Source of the DNA: Ignavibacteria bacterium
GTDB lineage: Bacteria; Bacteroidota; Ignavibacteria; Tepidaquicellales; Tepidaquicellaceae
Assembly (NCBI GenBank): GCA_016704345.1
Contig: JADJAH010000009.1
Span: forward strand, 62,001-126,000
Length of the DNA stretch: 64,000 nucleotides
Direction: 5' to 3'
The notes under the pieces are model-generated. The model was given only the letters and a program-made list of their open reading frames with translations. It was not told where the DNA came from and made no database searches. The position numbers and the translations under genes were made by a program. Shown piece after piece: positions 1-9,847 of the stretch (its first letter is position 1; every line of letters starts with the position of its first letter).

Positions 1-1695
1 TTTGATTTCACCTTTATGCATTACAATGATCTTGTCACAGTTTTGTATTGTTGATAACCGGTGAGCTATCACAATAGATGTTCTTCCTTCAATAAGTTTC
101 TTGATTGCAGTCTGAATCAGAATTTCAGTATTTGTATCAACACTTGAAGTTGCTTCATCCAAAATGAGAATGCTCGGATCATTTGCCAGTGCACGCGCAA
201 ATGAAACTAGCTGCTTTTGTCCGACAGAAAGCGTTGAACCTCTTTCGTTTACCTTTCTGCCAAGTCCTTCCGGCATAGAACTCAAGAATTCATCCAAGCC
301 TGCATTCTTAACTGATTCGGAGACCATCTTCTCAGAAATATCCGGATTGTTCAGCGTTATGTTGGAATAAATATCTCCGGAGAAAAGAAATACATCCTGT
401 AAAACTACAGCAATGTTCTTCCGGAGTTCCTTCTGAGCAAATTCTCTTATATCGATACCGTCAATCAAGATCTGCCCTTTGGTAACATCATAGAATCTTG
501 TCAGCAGACTGATTATTGTCGTCTTCCCCGCTCCTGTGGCTCCCACGAAAGCAACTTTTTCTCCTTCCGATATTTTGAATGAGACATTCTTCAGGACATA
601 ATCTTCTTTGTTGTAAGCAAACCAGACGTCCTTGAACTCTATATCTCCCTTGAATCTGCCAATATCTTTTGGTTCCTGCGGATCAACTACAGCCGGCTTT
701 TCATCAAGCAATTCAAAGATCCTTTCACTTGACGCCATAGCAGTTTGAAGTATGTTGTACTTTTCAGAAAGATCCCTTATTGGACGGAAGAACATTTCAG
801 TAAACTGTATGAACGACACAATAACTCCTATTGACACTGCGTTCTGAACCACCTGACCGCCGCCATACCAGATTATCAATCCTACTGCGATTGCGCTAAT
901 CAGTTCAACGATCGGAAAAAATACAGCATAATAAAATACACTCTTCTTGTTTTGTTCCGTATGTTCACGGTTGATCTTCTCAAATTCATCAATTGTCTTT
1001 TTTTCTTTTGCAAAGTACTGAACAATTGAGATCCCGGAAATGTGTTCCTGTATAAATGAGTTGAGCTTTGCAACAAGTATTCTGATTCTTCTGTATGATT
1101 CTCTTACCTTTTTTCTGAATATCGAAGTTGCAAAAACAAGTACAGGCAAAACAGCGAGCATAGCAAATGTCAGCTTTACATCAAGGTCGAACATAAAAAA
1201 CAGAATCCATATAATCAGAAAGATGTCTCCGAATGCGGTTACGAGTCCTGATGAAAACACTTCAAACAACACTTCAACATCCCCCGTAACTCTTGTGACA
1301 ATTCTTCCGATTGGATTCTTGTCAAAGTATTTTAAGTCGAGAGTGAGAATGTGTTGAAAGATCTTTCTTCTGAGATCAAATATTATTTTCTGACCTATCC
1401 AGCTTGTGAGATAAGTCATAACATACTGAATAACACCCTGAAACACCAGCGTGCCAAGCATTATCAAGACTATGAACTGAAGCCCGGGCATATCATTGTT
1501 AGCAATCTTTTCATCAATCGCAATCGGAGTTAGCCTTGGTCTCAGAGCTGCAAGTGCCGAAATTGTGATAGTCAGGATGGTCGCTATGATGATAAACTTC
1601 TTGTACGGACGAAAGAATGAAAGAAGCCGCCGAAGAATATTCGGATCAATTTCCTTCGAAAGGACTTCGTCAGTATGTGATATTGTTTCCGCCAA
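1..1695 (-). CDS. Heterodimeric ABC exporter, second subunit (3' end cut by window edge)
   Basis: ABC half-transporter with an N-terminal membrane domain followed by a nucleotide-binding domain; the protein runs off the left edge just after the H-loop. The sequence shows a Walker A (GATGAGKTT, near 520-550), a signature written LSVGQ instead of LSGGQ (near 215), a canonical Walker B with catalytic Glu (ILDEATSSVD) and the H-loop IAHRLST. The start is a TTG directly behind the TAA of the upstream subunit and in the same frame; no ATG occurs in the first 50 codons, so TTG is the likely start. The non-consensus signature complements the non-consensus Walker B of the upstream gene, which suggests an obligate heterodimer. 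Substrate (lipid or drug) cannot be read from sequence. Confidence 0.93.
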   Translation of the reverse strand, partial: MAETISHTDEVLSKEIDPNILRRLLSFFRPYKKFIIIATILTITISALAALRPRLTPIAIDEKIANNDMPGLQFIVLIMLGTLVFQGVIQYVMTYLTSWIGQKIIFDLRRKIFQHILTLDLKYFDKNPIGRIVTRVTGDVEVLFEVFSSGLVTAFGDIFLIIWILFFMFDLDVKLTFAMLAVLPVLVFATSIFRKKVRESYRRIRILVAKLNSFIQEHISGISIVQYFAKEKKTIDEFEKINREHTEQNKKSVFYYAVFFPIVELISAIAVGLIIWYGGGQVVQNAVSIGVIVSFIQFTEMFFRPIRDLSEKYNILQTAMASSERIFELLDEKPAVVDPQEPKDIGRFKGDIEFKDVWFAYNKEDYVLKNVSFKISEGEKVAFVGATGAGKTTIISLLTRFYDVTKGQILIDGIDIREFAQKELRKNIAVVLQDVFLFSGDIYSNITLNNPDISEKMVSESVKNAGLDEFLSSMPEGLGRKVNERGSTLSVGQKQLVSFARALANDPSILILDEATSSVDTNTEILIQTAIKKLIEGRTSIVIAHRLSTIQNCDKIIVMHKGEIK

Positions 1696-3450
1696 TTAGT
1701 CTATTCCACTTATTTCTTCTTCAAGAAGTTGTTTCTGATGTATGTCGTAATACAAACCTTTCTTCGCAATCAATTCATTGTGTGTACCTTCTTCTTTTAT
1801 CTCGCCGCCGCTAAGGACAATGATGTTGTTAGCCGCCATCACTGTGGAAATCCTATGTGTTATAATTATGCTGGTTCTTCCTTTCATTATTGATTTCAAT
1901 TCCTGAAGAATCTCTTCTTCCGTCTTAGTATCGACTGCTGACATCGAATCATCAAGGATCAGAATCTTTGGCTTCATGTATAAGGCTCTTGCTAGAGATG
2001 CTCGCTGCTTCTGACCACCGGAAAGAGTTATTCCTCTCTCACCCAAAATTGTTGAATATTGTTTCGGAAAATTCTCTATGTCCTTCTGCAATCCGGAGGA
2101 TCTTGACGCATCCTCGATCATGTTCTGATCAGCAAAGTCTGATGAATAGGCAATGTTGTTTCCGATTGTATTTGAAAACAAGAATGATTCCTGTGGCACA
2201 ATTCCAATTGATTTTCTCAGTACTTCCAAAGGGATTGTCTTTATTTCGTTTCCGTCCAAGTAAATACTTCCCGAAGTCGCATCCCAAATCCTTGGTATGA
2301 GATTGATAAGCGTGCTTTTTCCGGAACCGGTAGGACCGATTATTCCAAGAGTTGTTCCCTTTCGGATCTTTAAGCTGATATTTTTTAATGTATTGGATGA
2401 GGAAAGCGGATATCTGAATGTGACATCTCTGAATTCAATTTCGCCTTCAATATCACTTTGAGTAATGTTGGAATTTGTGTTTGGTCCGTTCGAAATATCC
2501 GGTTTAGTTCTGATGATGTCCATTATTCTGTTCATGGAGGGAGCAGCACGCTGCACCAGATTTATTATCCAGCCGAATGCTATCATAGGCCATGTCAGCT
2601 GACCGAGGTATATCAGAAATGAGGAAATATTTCCGATCGTCATTCTTCCGGCCATCACTTCTTTACCGCCGAAATATATTACTATGATCACCGACAGACT
2701 CGTAAGCAGGAACATCATAGGAAATGAGAACGACTGAACTTTTGCAAGCATCAAATTTTTCTTCTGATAATCCAGGGATATCTCGTCAAATTCCTCAGCC
2801 TCATTTTTTTCCCTCGCATAAGATTTTATCACTCTAATGCCTGACAAACATTCCTGAGCTTTTGAAGTCAGGTTTGAAAATATCTCATAGACTCTCAACG
2901 ATCTGCTAAATGTAGCTTTGCCAACTTTGTAAACTATAAACGTGAACAGCGGCAAAGGAGCTAATGCAAGAATCGTGACTGTAGGGTTTATGTTGAACAA
3001 GATAATCAAAGAGAACACTATTCTGGTAATGGTCTGAACAGAATACATTATTCCGGGGCCGATAAAATTTCTGATGTTCCCGATATCATTAGTGGCATGT
3101 GCCATGATATCTCCAGTTGTCCTGTTATTATAAAATGATTTGGGAAGCTTCTGCAAATGAGCGAAGAAGTCATGTCTGATGTCATTTTCAACTTCCCGCG
3201 ACATCACAATAATATTTTGCCGTGTGAGAAAAAGGAATATCCCGCGAAGCACTACTGAACCAACTCCTGCAAGAGCAAATGTCAAAAGACTGTACTTTAG
3301 AGTACCATCTTTAAGACTGTCAATAGCTGCGCCGATGATAAGCGGATAAATGCTGTCGAATCCGTTTGAAAGCAGTACAAATACACAGCCCCATAGAGTC
3401 TTTGATTTGTACTTCTTTATATATGGAAATAATGCTAAGAGAGATTTCAT
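1696..3450 (-). CDS. Heterodimeric ABC exporter, first subunit
   Basis: MsbA/LmrA-type ABC exporter subunit of 584 residues: six-helix membrane domain (about 1-310) and nucleotide-binding domain (about 340-580). Walker A GPTGSGKST lies near residue 371 and the signature is the canonical LSGGQ. The Walker B reads ILDDSMSAVD, so the usual catalytic Glu is Asp. That substitution is typical of the degenerate-site subunit in heterodimeric exporters and pairs with the LSVGQ of the next gene. I chose the ATG at 3450; an in-frame TTG at 3483 would add 11 residues and neither has a clear ribosome binding site. It abuts the second subunit without a gap, so the two are surely co-transcribed. Substrate unknown. 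Confidence 0.92.
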   Translation of the reverse strand: MKSLLALFPYIKKYKSKTLWGCVFVLLSNGFDSIYPLIIGAAIDSLKDGTLKYSLLTFALAGVGSVVLRGIFLFLTRQNIIVMSREVENDIRHDFFAHLQKLPKSFYNNRTTGDIMAHATNDIGNIRNFIGPGIMYSVQTITRIVFSLIILFNINPTVTILALAPLPLFTFIVYKVGKATFSRSLRVYEIFSNLTSKAQECLSGIRVIKSYAREKNEAEEFDEISLDYQKKNLMLAKVQSFSFPMMFLLTSLSVIIVIYFGGKEVMAGRMTIGNISSFLIYLGQLTWPMIAFGWIINLVQRAAPSMNRIMDIIRTKPDISNGPNTNSNITQSDIEGEIEFRDVTFRYPLSSSNTLKNISLKIRKGTTLGIIGPTGSGKSTLINLIPRIWDATSGSIYLDGNEIKTIPLEVLRKSIGIVPQESFLFSNTIGNNIAYSSDFADQNMIEDASRSSGLQKDIENFPKQYSTILGERGITLSGGQKQRASLARALYMKPKILILDDSMSAVDTKTEEEILQELKSIMKGRTSIIITHRISTVMAANNIIVLSGGEIKEEGTHNELIAKKGLYYDIHQKQLLEEEISGID

Positions 3451-3585
3451 GAAGTCAGTAAATATAACTCTTTGAATGTACAATTTCTTACCATGATTCT
3501 ATGATACTTTTGCCATTAGAAACGTTGTCAAATGATACTTAAATGTTATGTTTGCCAGTTACATGTAGACACGCTGATGAGCCCC

Positions 3586-3757
3586 GGAGTTCCACTAAGT
3601 TTAAATAAGTATATACCTTGTGTATTTTCTCGACACAGTGGTTCGGATTTTCACGAGCTTTCGAAATGAAAGACCTATCTCAATGTGAATATTCAATCAG
3701 GTGTTTCCTATTTTTCTTCTCTGTGCAGATCTGTGATTTCTCCGAGTAACTCCGTGT
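3586..3757. repeat. Decayed dispersed repeat, copy 1, in a 500-bp gene-free stretch
   Basis: The space 3484-3982 between the divergent ABC exporter and glgA holds no credible gene. About 170 bp of it aligns by eye with 30401-30568: both begin with ggagttccactaa, share an AT-rich core, and end in a run of ctctgtg-like words. The sequence is diverged with several small gaps, so this looks like an old non-coding repeat, possibly a MITE relic, and not a functional site. The rest of the gap must carry the promoters of the two divergent genes, which I could not place. Confidence 0.55.
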
Positions 3758-3982
3758 TAGAGAATGTCACAATTTTTCAAATCTCTAAATCCGGTCTGGT
3801 TATTCGGGCAACTCCGTTCTACTACTCAAGATTAAGGTTGCTCAGTTGTGAATATTCAAATCGTGTGTATTGATTTCAATTCTTCCAATATTCATCGCAC
3901 GGCATGTTAAATCTCCAAATCTGAATAACTTCATTGAATATCACACACTTGAATGTTATTTTGCAAAAAAATAATACATTGA

Positions 3983-5467
3983 ATGGCAAAAGGCTTTAAT
4001 GTTTTGTTCGTTACCAGTGAAGTTTTCCCATATTCAAAAACCGGCGGCCTGGCCGATGTATCAAATTCCCTCCCACAAGCACTTAACTCTCTTGGAAATG
4101 ATGTCAGAATAGTCACTCCAAAATATGGCCCGCTGGATGAACGACGGTTGCAGATTCACGAAATAAAAAGACTCAAGGATCTGAAGCTCAATGTAAATGG
4201 GAAGGACACAAAATTCAGCATCAAATCTTCCTTTATCCATGGCAAGAACACAAAGGCCCAAATGTACCTTCTCGAGAGTCTTGACTACTTTAAGAACAAG
4301 GGAATCTATCAGAACTCCAATACAAAAAAGGACTTTGCCAACAACGATGAAAGGTTCTTGTTTTTCTGCAAAGCGGTGATAGAAATTCTTGAGATCCTTC
4401 AGTGGAAGCCTGATGTTATTCATTGTAATGATTGGCAGACAGGCCTTATACCTGCTTTCATCAAAACAGTTTATAGTAATAATCCTTACTTGAGTGATAT
4501 AAAAACCGTGTTCACTATACACAATCTTGCTTACCAGGGAAATTTTCCGGTTTCCAGTTTTGCAAAGACCGGTATGCCTGATTCAGTATTGACAGAGAAA
4601 GGCGGATTACATTATGGCCAGTTCAGCTATCTTAAAACCGGTCTGAATTATGCTGACATGATCTCTACCGTTAGCGAAAAATATGCTGAAGAAATCAGAA
4701 CTGATAAGGAGTATGGATGCGGACTTGAAGACGTGCTGAATACAAAGAAGAAAAGAATGGTGGGCATACTTAACGGTATAGACTATGCAACATGGAATCC
4801 GGTAGTAGATAAACTCATCCCGTACCGGTACACATATCAGGAGATTCCGCTTAAGTATGAAAACAAACGGGAACTTCTCGAGAAAAGAAAGATCGAGTAT
4901 GATGAGGATATTCCTCTGATTGGTGTGATCAGCAGACTCGTTGATCAGAAAGGTTTTGACCTGATTCAGAAGGCACTGCCTAAGCTTATGCAGGAAAATA
5001 TTCACATGATAATTCTTGGTACCGGAGAAGAGAAGTATCAGAAGTTCCTGAAAGCGGCAGAGAAAAAATACAAGAATAAGCTTGCTGTTGAAATTAATTT
5101 TGATGAGAACTTAGCTCACCAGATCGAAGCAGCTTCAGATATGTACCTTATGCCTTCAAAGTTTGAGCCTTGCGGATTGAATCAGATGTATAGTCTAAAG
5201 TATGGTACCGTGCCGATTGTTAGAAATACCGGAGGACTTGCCGATACAATTATCGACTACAGAAAGCCAAAAGGTAACGGCTTTTTGTTCGACAAATATG
5301 ATTCAGATGAGATGGTTAAGGCAGTTCAGTCAGCGATAAAGCTCTTTCAGGATAAGGACAAATGGAATAAGCTTGTTCGTCAGGGAATGTCCCTTGACTT
5401 TTCCTGGAAAGTCTCTGCACAGAAATATATGAAACTCTATAAGGATGTCAATTCGTCAAAGTTATGA
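3983..5467 (+). CDS. glgA: Glycogen/starch synthase (GT5)
   Basis: Glycogen synthase of 494 residues, transferring glucose from ADP-glucose (or UDP-glucose) to a growing alpha-1,4-glucan in the cytoplasm. The N-terminal KTGGL loop that binds the nucleotide sugar is at residues 19-23, and the C-terminal GT-B motif FEPCGLNQMYSL with its catalytic-region Glu is at about 394-405, followed by the NTGGLADT segment. Length is normal for the family. It begins with ATG at 3983, and its last four bases overlap the ATG of the next gene (ATGA), so it heads a co-transcribed block with gmhB and the DUF4270-like lipoprotein gene, an order familiar from Bacteroidota genomes. Confidence 0.96.
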   Translation: MAKGFNVLFVTSEVFPYSKTGGLADVSNSLPQALNSLGNDVRIVTPKYGPLDERRLQIHEIKRLKDLKLNVNGKDTKFSIKSSFIHGKNTKAQMYLLESLDYFKNKGIYQNSNTKKDFANNDERFLFFCKAVIEILEILQWKPDVIHCNDWQTGLIPAFIKTVYSNNPYLSDIKTVFTIHNLAYQGNFPVSSFAKTGMPDSVLTEKGGLHYGQFSYLKTGLNYADMISTVSEKYAEEIRTDKEYGCGLEDVLNTKKKRMVGILNGIDYATWNPVVDKLIPYRYTYQEIPLKYENKRELLEKRKIEYDEDIPLIGVISRLVDQKGFDLIQKALPKLMQENIHMIILGTGEEKYQKFLKAAEKKYKNKLAVEINFDENLAHQIEAASDMYLMPSKFEPCGLNQMYSLKYGTVPIVRNTGGLADTIIDYRKPKGNGFLFDKYDSDEMVKAVQSAIKLFQDKDKWNKLVRQGMSLDFSWKVSAQKYMKLYKDVNSSKL

Positions 5468-6063
5468 CAAGAAACAGAGCGGTCTTTCTCGACAGGGACG
5501 GAACGCTTAACGAAGAAGTTGACTATCTTTCCCGGGTTGAAGATCTGAAGATCATGAGCGGAGCGAAACCAGCTCTCCGGAGTTTCAAAAATTTAGGTTT
5601 TCTGAATATCGTGATCACTAATCAATCGGGAATATCCAGAGGTTTTTTTAGTGAAGATGATCTGCAAAAAATTCACGACGAATTGAGATCCCGACTGCAG
5701 GATGAAGGAACTTATCTTATTGATGAGATCTATTATTCACCTTATCACAGAGAAGGGATTATAGAGAAGTATACGATTGACAGTCCGGACAGAAAACCGG
5801 GAACAGGTCTGATAACAAAAGCAGTTGAAAAGCGTAACATCGATCTTAAGGAATCATTTCTTATCGGTGACAGTTTAACCGACATGCAATGTGCCGGGAA
5901 TGCCGGTCTAAGAAAGATTCTTGTTGCAACGGGTTACGGAATGCGTGATTATCAGAAGTGCCTTGATTTGGATCTCGAACCGGATTTTTTTGCAAAGGAT
6001 ATACTTGATGCATCTGAATACATAACACGACTTGAAGTCGATAAAAGAAATCAAAAGTTATAA
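5464..6063 (+). CDS. HAD phosphatase, GmhB/HisB-N type
   Basis: 199-residue HAD-superfamily phosphatase resembling D-glycero-D-manno-heptose 1,7-bisphosphate phosphatase, an enzyme of the ADP-heptose pathway for lipopolysaccharide core. Motif I is DRDGT with Asp10 and Asp12; motif II is ITNQSG; the conserved Lys is in DRKPGTG and the acidic motif is IGDSLTDMQ. The Cys/His zinc loop found in Escherichia coli GmhB is absent: the equivalent stretch has SPYHREG and no cysteines. Substrate assignment is therefore by family only; a HisB-like or other sugar-phosphate substrate is possible. It overlaps glgA by 4 bp and is followed by the lipoprotein gene after 5 bp. Confidence 0.85.
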   Translation: MTRNRAVFLDRDGTLNEEVDYLSRVEDLKIMSGAKPALRSFKNLGFLNIVITNQSGISRGFFSEDDLQKIHDELRSRLQDEGTYLIDEIYYSPYHREGIIEKYTIDSPDRKPGTGLITKAVEKRNIDLKESFLIGDSLTDMQCAGNAGLRKILVATGYGMRDYQKCLDLDLEPDFFAKDILDASEYITRLEVDKRNQKL

Positions 6064-6068
6064 CTGAA

Positions 6069-7244
6069 TTGCCAAAACTCTTGCTCCGAAATTTATTCTT
6101 GTTCATCTCTGCATCATTAGTAATTCTGAACAGTTGCGAAAATAATCCCGGTGATGTCGGACTTAATTTCATTTCACCCAATGACACAACAGGTGTGAAA
6201 TATCTTGACTCTGAAACTGACTCAATAGAAATCTCCTCTGCTTCATTCAGAAATTCTGTCAATACTTACGCATCTCCAATTATGCTAATAGGCAAGTATG
6301 AACAGTATGAATCAAAAACTATTTTGAAGTTCCGAGATATTCCCGGTGACTACGATAGTTCAGTTGTTGTCTCTGCCAATTTGGTATTGAAAAACAGTAA
6401 CTATTATTATGTTAACAAGACGGGAACAACTGCATTTAATGTATTCAAAATAAATCAGGACCTGAATCTTGCTACTATAACCATCGACTCTATAAATTCA
6501 TCAACCGTTGGCACAACATCACTTGGGAATTACAGCGGAGTTGTTCCTGATTCACAAACAATAAGTGTGGCAATAGATAATCAGACAGTCAAAGACTGGC
6601 TTGAATTGGCTGCAGATACGGCATACTCGGTAAAGAATTACGGCGTTATGCTACAGCCATCAGCCTCATCAAATACAATCAGAGGGTTCTTTTCTTATGC
6701 CAATATTTCCGAACAGGTTCCCTATCTTGAAGTAGTAAGAACCAAGAACGGGGTTACTGATACACTTACTCTGAATTTCAGCGAATCGGTCTCAATATCT
6801 GATGCGCCAACTTCTGTAATTCCACAAGACAGGATGCTTGTTCAGAACGGTATCGCTTATAGAAGCTCTTTGAATTTTGATCTTAGCAAGCTTCCGTCAA
6901 ATGTGATAATCAACAATGCAACCTTGCAGTTTACGATTGACTCCAAGCTGTCATTCCTTTCTGAGAGCGGTAGTAAGACAATGATAGTCGGATTAATAAA
7001 TGACACAGCTAACAACAACGACACGCTATTTGTTAATGCGTTCCTGCGTGACTCAATAACTTACTCAGTAAGTCTGAACCAAACATTTCAGATATGGAAC
7101 GTAGGAAATCTTCCGAATCTTGGGGTTTCCATAAGAGGCTTTTATGAACTGCAAAACCTTGACAAATTCGTTTTGTTTTCTCCCGCAGTGTCTGACACCA
7201 CTAAGAGACCGAGGTTAAAAATTTATTATACTCTCAGAAATTGA
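6069..7244 (+). CDS. Putative DUF4270/DNRLRE-like lipoprotein
   Basis: 391-residue secreted protein with a lipoprotein signal: a hydrophobic N-terminus ending in LVILNSC at about residues 17-23, so Cys23 would be lipidated. The body is rich in beta-strand patterns and Ser/Thr/Asn, with two similar blocks (about 40-200 and 215-390), each holding a segment like 'y.s..lkF..ip....v..a.L.l' that recalls DNRLRE/DUF4270 domains. The assignment rests on this look and on the position behind glycogen synthase, where DUF4270 proteins are often found in Bacteroidota. Function is unknown, probably cell-surface. The start is a TTG at 6069; no better start precedes the signal. Confidence 0.7.
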   Translation: MPKLLLRNLFLFISASLVILNSCENNPGDVGLNFISPNDTTGVKYLDSETDSIEISSASFRNSVNTYASPIMLIGKYEQYESKTILKFRDIPGDYDSSVVVSANLVLKNSNYYYVNKTGTTAFNVFKINQDLNLATITIDSINSSTVGTTSLGNYSGVVPDSQTISVAIDNQTVKDWLELAADTAYSVKNYGVMLQPSASSNTIRGFFSYANISEQVPYLEVVRTKNGVTDTLTLNFSESVSISDAPTSVIPQDRMLVQNGIAYRSSLNFDLSKLPSNVIINNATLQFTIDSKLSFLSESGSKTMIVGLINDTANNNDTLFVNAFLRDSITYSVSLNQTFQIWNVGNLPNLGVSIRGFYELQNLDKFVLFSPAVSDTTKRPRLKIYYTLRN

Positions 7245-8497
7245 TGAAAAAAATTCTCAAATTATTAGTTGTTCTGCAATTGTTTTTCTCAGTTCAATCC
7301 TTTGCCCAGGAAGAGGATGCAGGGGGTTCTCCGTATTCAATTTTCGGCATTGGCGATATCCTGAATTTTTCCAGCAGCAGAACATACTCAATGGGAATAC
7401 TTGGAACATCTCTCTTTGGTAATTATGTCAACAGTTATAATCCGGCGGCTCTTGCGAAACTCAGATTTACAGATATTACCTTTGCAATGAACTACGGATT
7501 TATAAATTCTCAAAATTCCTCATCAAGCACTGAACTCTCTGACGGTAATGTCCTGGGATTCAACATTGGAATTCCGATTTCACAGGGAAGCGGCTGGGTG
7601 ATGGCTCTGGGATTCAATCCGGTCACATTGGTCAATACTAAGGTGAAGATCAGCGGAAGGACGGGGGAGCGAAATTATGAGCAAACATATTCTTCGAAAG
7701 GCGGCTTGTCCAGAATCAATGCAGGCATGTCATATACTTTTTTTCAAAAACTCACGTTGGGACTTGAATACAATTACGGATTCGGTGAAATAAAATCTCA
7801 GAACTTTATTGATTTCAACAACTCTAATTTCATAAACACCAACATCAAGAAAGAACTTGACTTCAACAAGTCTTATATGAAGGCAGGAGCAATACTGGAA
7901 GTTGGAAAGATCATTAAAAGCATTCCTCTGAGAGACTTCACAATCGGATTTGCATATCAATCGGCTTTTGGCCTAAATTCTTCAGAGCAGGGTATTTTCG
8001 GTTCGTCAATTTCAGTTGATACGACCAATCTTGGTGCAGGAATAATCGAAGTGCCATCGCAAATATCGTTTGGATTAACTAATGTCTTTGGAGGCAAGTA
8101 TGTAGTCAGCGGTGATTTTGTTATGCAAGACTGGGGAAACTTCTCAGACAACACATCACCAAATGTAAAGCTTAGTTCTTCATACAGAGGAGGTCTTGGA
8201 ATTGAGATCAATCCATCGAGGGAAGCCTTGTCATTCTTCCAAAGAATGTCATACAGACTTGGTGGATATTACGAAAAATTATTCTATCAGATCGCAGGAA
8301 CAGATATTAACTCCTGGGGAGTAAGAGCAGGTGTCAACATTCCAATGAGCGATTACAGTTCTCTCGATCTCGGTGTAAATTTTTCTCAAAGAGGAACTAC
8401 AAGCAACGGATTGGTTAGGGATCAGTTTCTTAATTTCACGGCAACCATCAACTTCGGCGAGCTTTGGTTCGTACGTCCGAGGGAAGAGGATCTGTAA
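7244..8497 (+). CDS. Outer-membrane beta-barrel protein
   Basis: 417-residue outer-membrane protein with a clear signal peptide (hydrophobic stretch ending SVQSFA) and then GGSPYSIFGIGD, an opening common in FadL/PorV-like Bacteroidota barrel proteins. The rest alternates polar and aromatic residues (many G-x-Y/F strands) and ends in a strand-like segment, as expected for a barrel of about 14 strands. The ATG at 7244 shares a base with the TGA of the lipoprotein gene; a TTG one codon earlier is also possible. Role unknown: perhaps lipid or hydrophobic-substrate transport, or partnership with the preceding lipoprotein. Confidence 0.75.
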   Translation: MKKILKLLVVLQLFFSVQSFAQEEDAGGSPYSIFGIGDILNFSSSRTYSMGILGTSLFGNYVNSYNPAALAKLRFTDITFAMNYGFINSQNSSSSTELSDGNVLGFNIGIPISQGSGWVMALGFNPVTLVNTKVKISGRTGERNYEQTYSSKGGLSRINAGMSYTFFQKLTLGLEYNYGFGEIKSQNFIDFNNSNFINTNIKKELDFNKSYMKAGAILEVGKIIKSIPLRDFTIGFAYQSAFGLNSSEQGIFGSSISVDTTNLGAGIIEVPSQISFGLTNVFGGKYVVSGDFVMQDWGNFSDNTSPNVKLSSSYRGGLGIEINPSREALSFFQRMSYRLGGYYEKLFYQIAGTDINSWGVRAGVNIPMSDYSSLDLGVNFSQRGTTSNGLVRDQFLNFTATINFGELWFVRPREEDL

Positions 8498-8517
8498 AAA
8501 TTTAATGTCAAAATCTT

Positions 8518-9837
8518 ATGGACCCAATTAAGCACACACTCGAGCAATACGACAACGAAATACTTGACGCAATTATAAATGAAACTGCAAGACAATCAGA
8601 CAAACTTGAGTTAATTGCTTCGGAAAATTTTGTTTCGTACGCTGTCATAGAAGCTCTTGGTTCAACTCTCACAAACAAATACGCAGAAGGATATCCCGGA
8701 AAAAGATATTACGGTGGTTGTGAATACGTAGATATCGCAGAGAATCTTGCGCGTGAGAGGGCAAAGCAACTTTTCGGGGCCGAATATGTAAATGTGCAGC
8801 CTCACTCAGGAAGCCAGGCAAATATGGCGGTTTATTTTACTCTTGTAAAGCCCGGCGACAAGGTGATGGGCATGGACCTTTCTCATGGAGGACATCTTAC
8901 TCACGGCTCTCCGGTAAACTTTTCAGGTCAGCTTTATAATTTTACTCAATACGGGATCGATCCTGAGACTGAGAGATTAGATTATGACATGGTTGAGAAA
9001 GTTGCACTTGAAGAGAAGCCAAAGATGATCACAGTAGGAGCCAGTGCTTATTCAAGAAATATTGATTTCAAGAGATTCCGTGAAATTGCAGATATGATTG
9101 GCGCTTTTCTTCTCGCAGACATTGCTCATCCTGCCGGATTAATTGCTAAGAAACTTCTGAATGATCCGGTTCCATATTGTCACGTAGTTACGACAACAAC
9201 TCACAAGACACTTCGGGGCCCCAGAGGTGGAATGATTCTGATAGGCAAAGATTTTGAAAATCCCTTTGGTCTCAAAGCGGCGAAATCAGGCAGGACAAAA
9301 ATGATGAGCGAGCTGATTGATTCTATGGTAATGCCAGGAATACAAGGCGGTCCTCTGATGCATGTTATAGCAGCTAAGGCAGTTGCGTTTAAAGAAGCTT
9401 TGGAAGACAACTTTCTTGAATATGCAAAACAAGTGATCAAGAATGCTCAGGCATTTGCAGCCCGAATGATGGAGCACGAGTTCAAAGTTATTTCCGGCGG
9501 AACTGACAATCACCTTCTGCTGGTCGATCTCAGAAATAAGAACATCTCCGGAAAAGCTGCACAGGAGACACTTGACGAAATTGGCATAACATGTAATAAG
9601 AACTCCGTTCCTTATGACGACAAGAGTCCTCTGGTAACAAGCGGTATTAGGATCGGTACTCCCGCTTTGACGACCCGCGGCATGAAGGAAGGTGAAATGG
9701 AATCAGTTGCCGATATAATTGATAAGGTCTTAAGCAATCCAAAGAATGAATCGGTTAAGGAAGAAGCTAGGAAATCCGTCAAAGAAATTACTTCCGGCTT
9801 CAGGCTATATGACGGACTCAAGATCGGTAAAGAGTAA
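8518..9837 (+). CDS. glyA: Serine hydroxymethyltransferase
   Basis: Full-length (439 residues) cytoplasmic PLP enzyme converting serine and tetrahydrofolate to glycine and 5,10-methylene-THF. The N-terminal [11 protein letters not shown], the [18 protein letters not shown] block and the PLP-lysine motif [13 protein letters not shown] (Lys230) are all present, as is HAxxAGL-like HPAGLIA. It starts 20 bp after the barrel protein and is followed by tatC after 10 bp, so it sits in the middle of a + strand transcription unit. Confidence 0.98.
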   Translation: MDPIKHTLEQYDNEILDAIINETARQSDKLELIASENFVSYAVIEALGSTLTNKYAEGYPGKRYYGGCEYVDIAENLARERAKQLFGAEYVNVQPHSGSQANMAVYFTLVKPGDKVMGMDLSHGGHLTHGSPVNFSGQLYNFTQYGIDPETERLDYDMVEKVALEEKPKMITVGASAYSRNIDFKRFREIADMIGAFLLADIAHPAGLIAKKLLNDPVPYCHVVTTTTHKTLRGPRGGMILIGKDFENPFGLKAAKSGRTKMMSELIDSMVMPGIQGGPLMHVIAAKAVAFKEALEDNFLEYAKQVIKNAQAFAARMMEHEFKVISGGTDNHLLLVDLRNKNISGKAAQETLDEIGITCNKNSVPYDDKSPLVTSGIRIGTPALTTRGMKEGEMESVADIIDKVLSNPKNESVKEEARKSVKEITSGFRLYDGLKIGKE

Positions 9838-9847
9838 TCTGTAAGTA

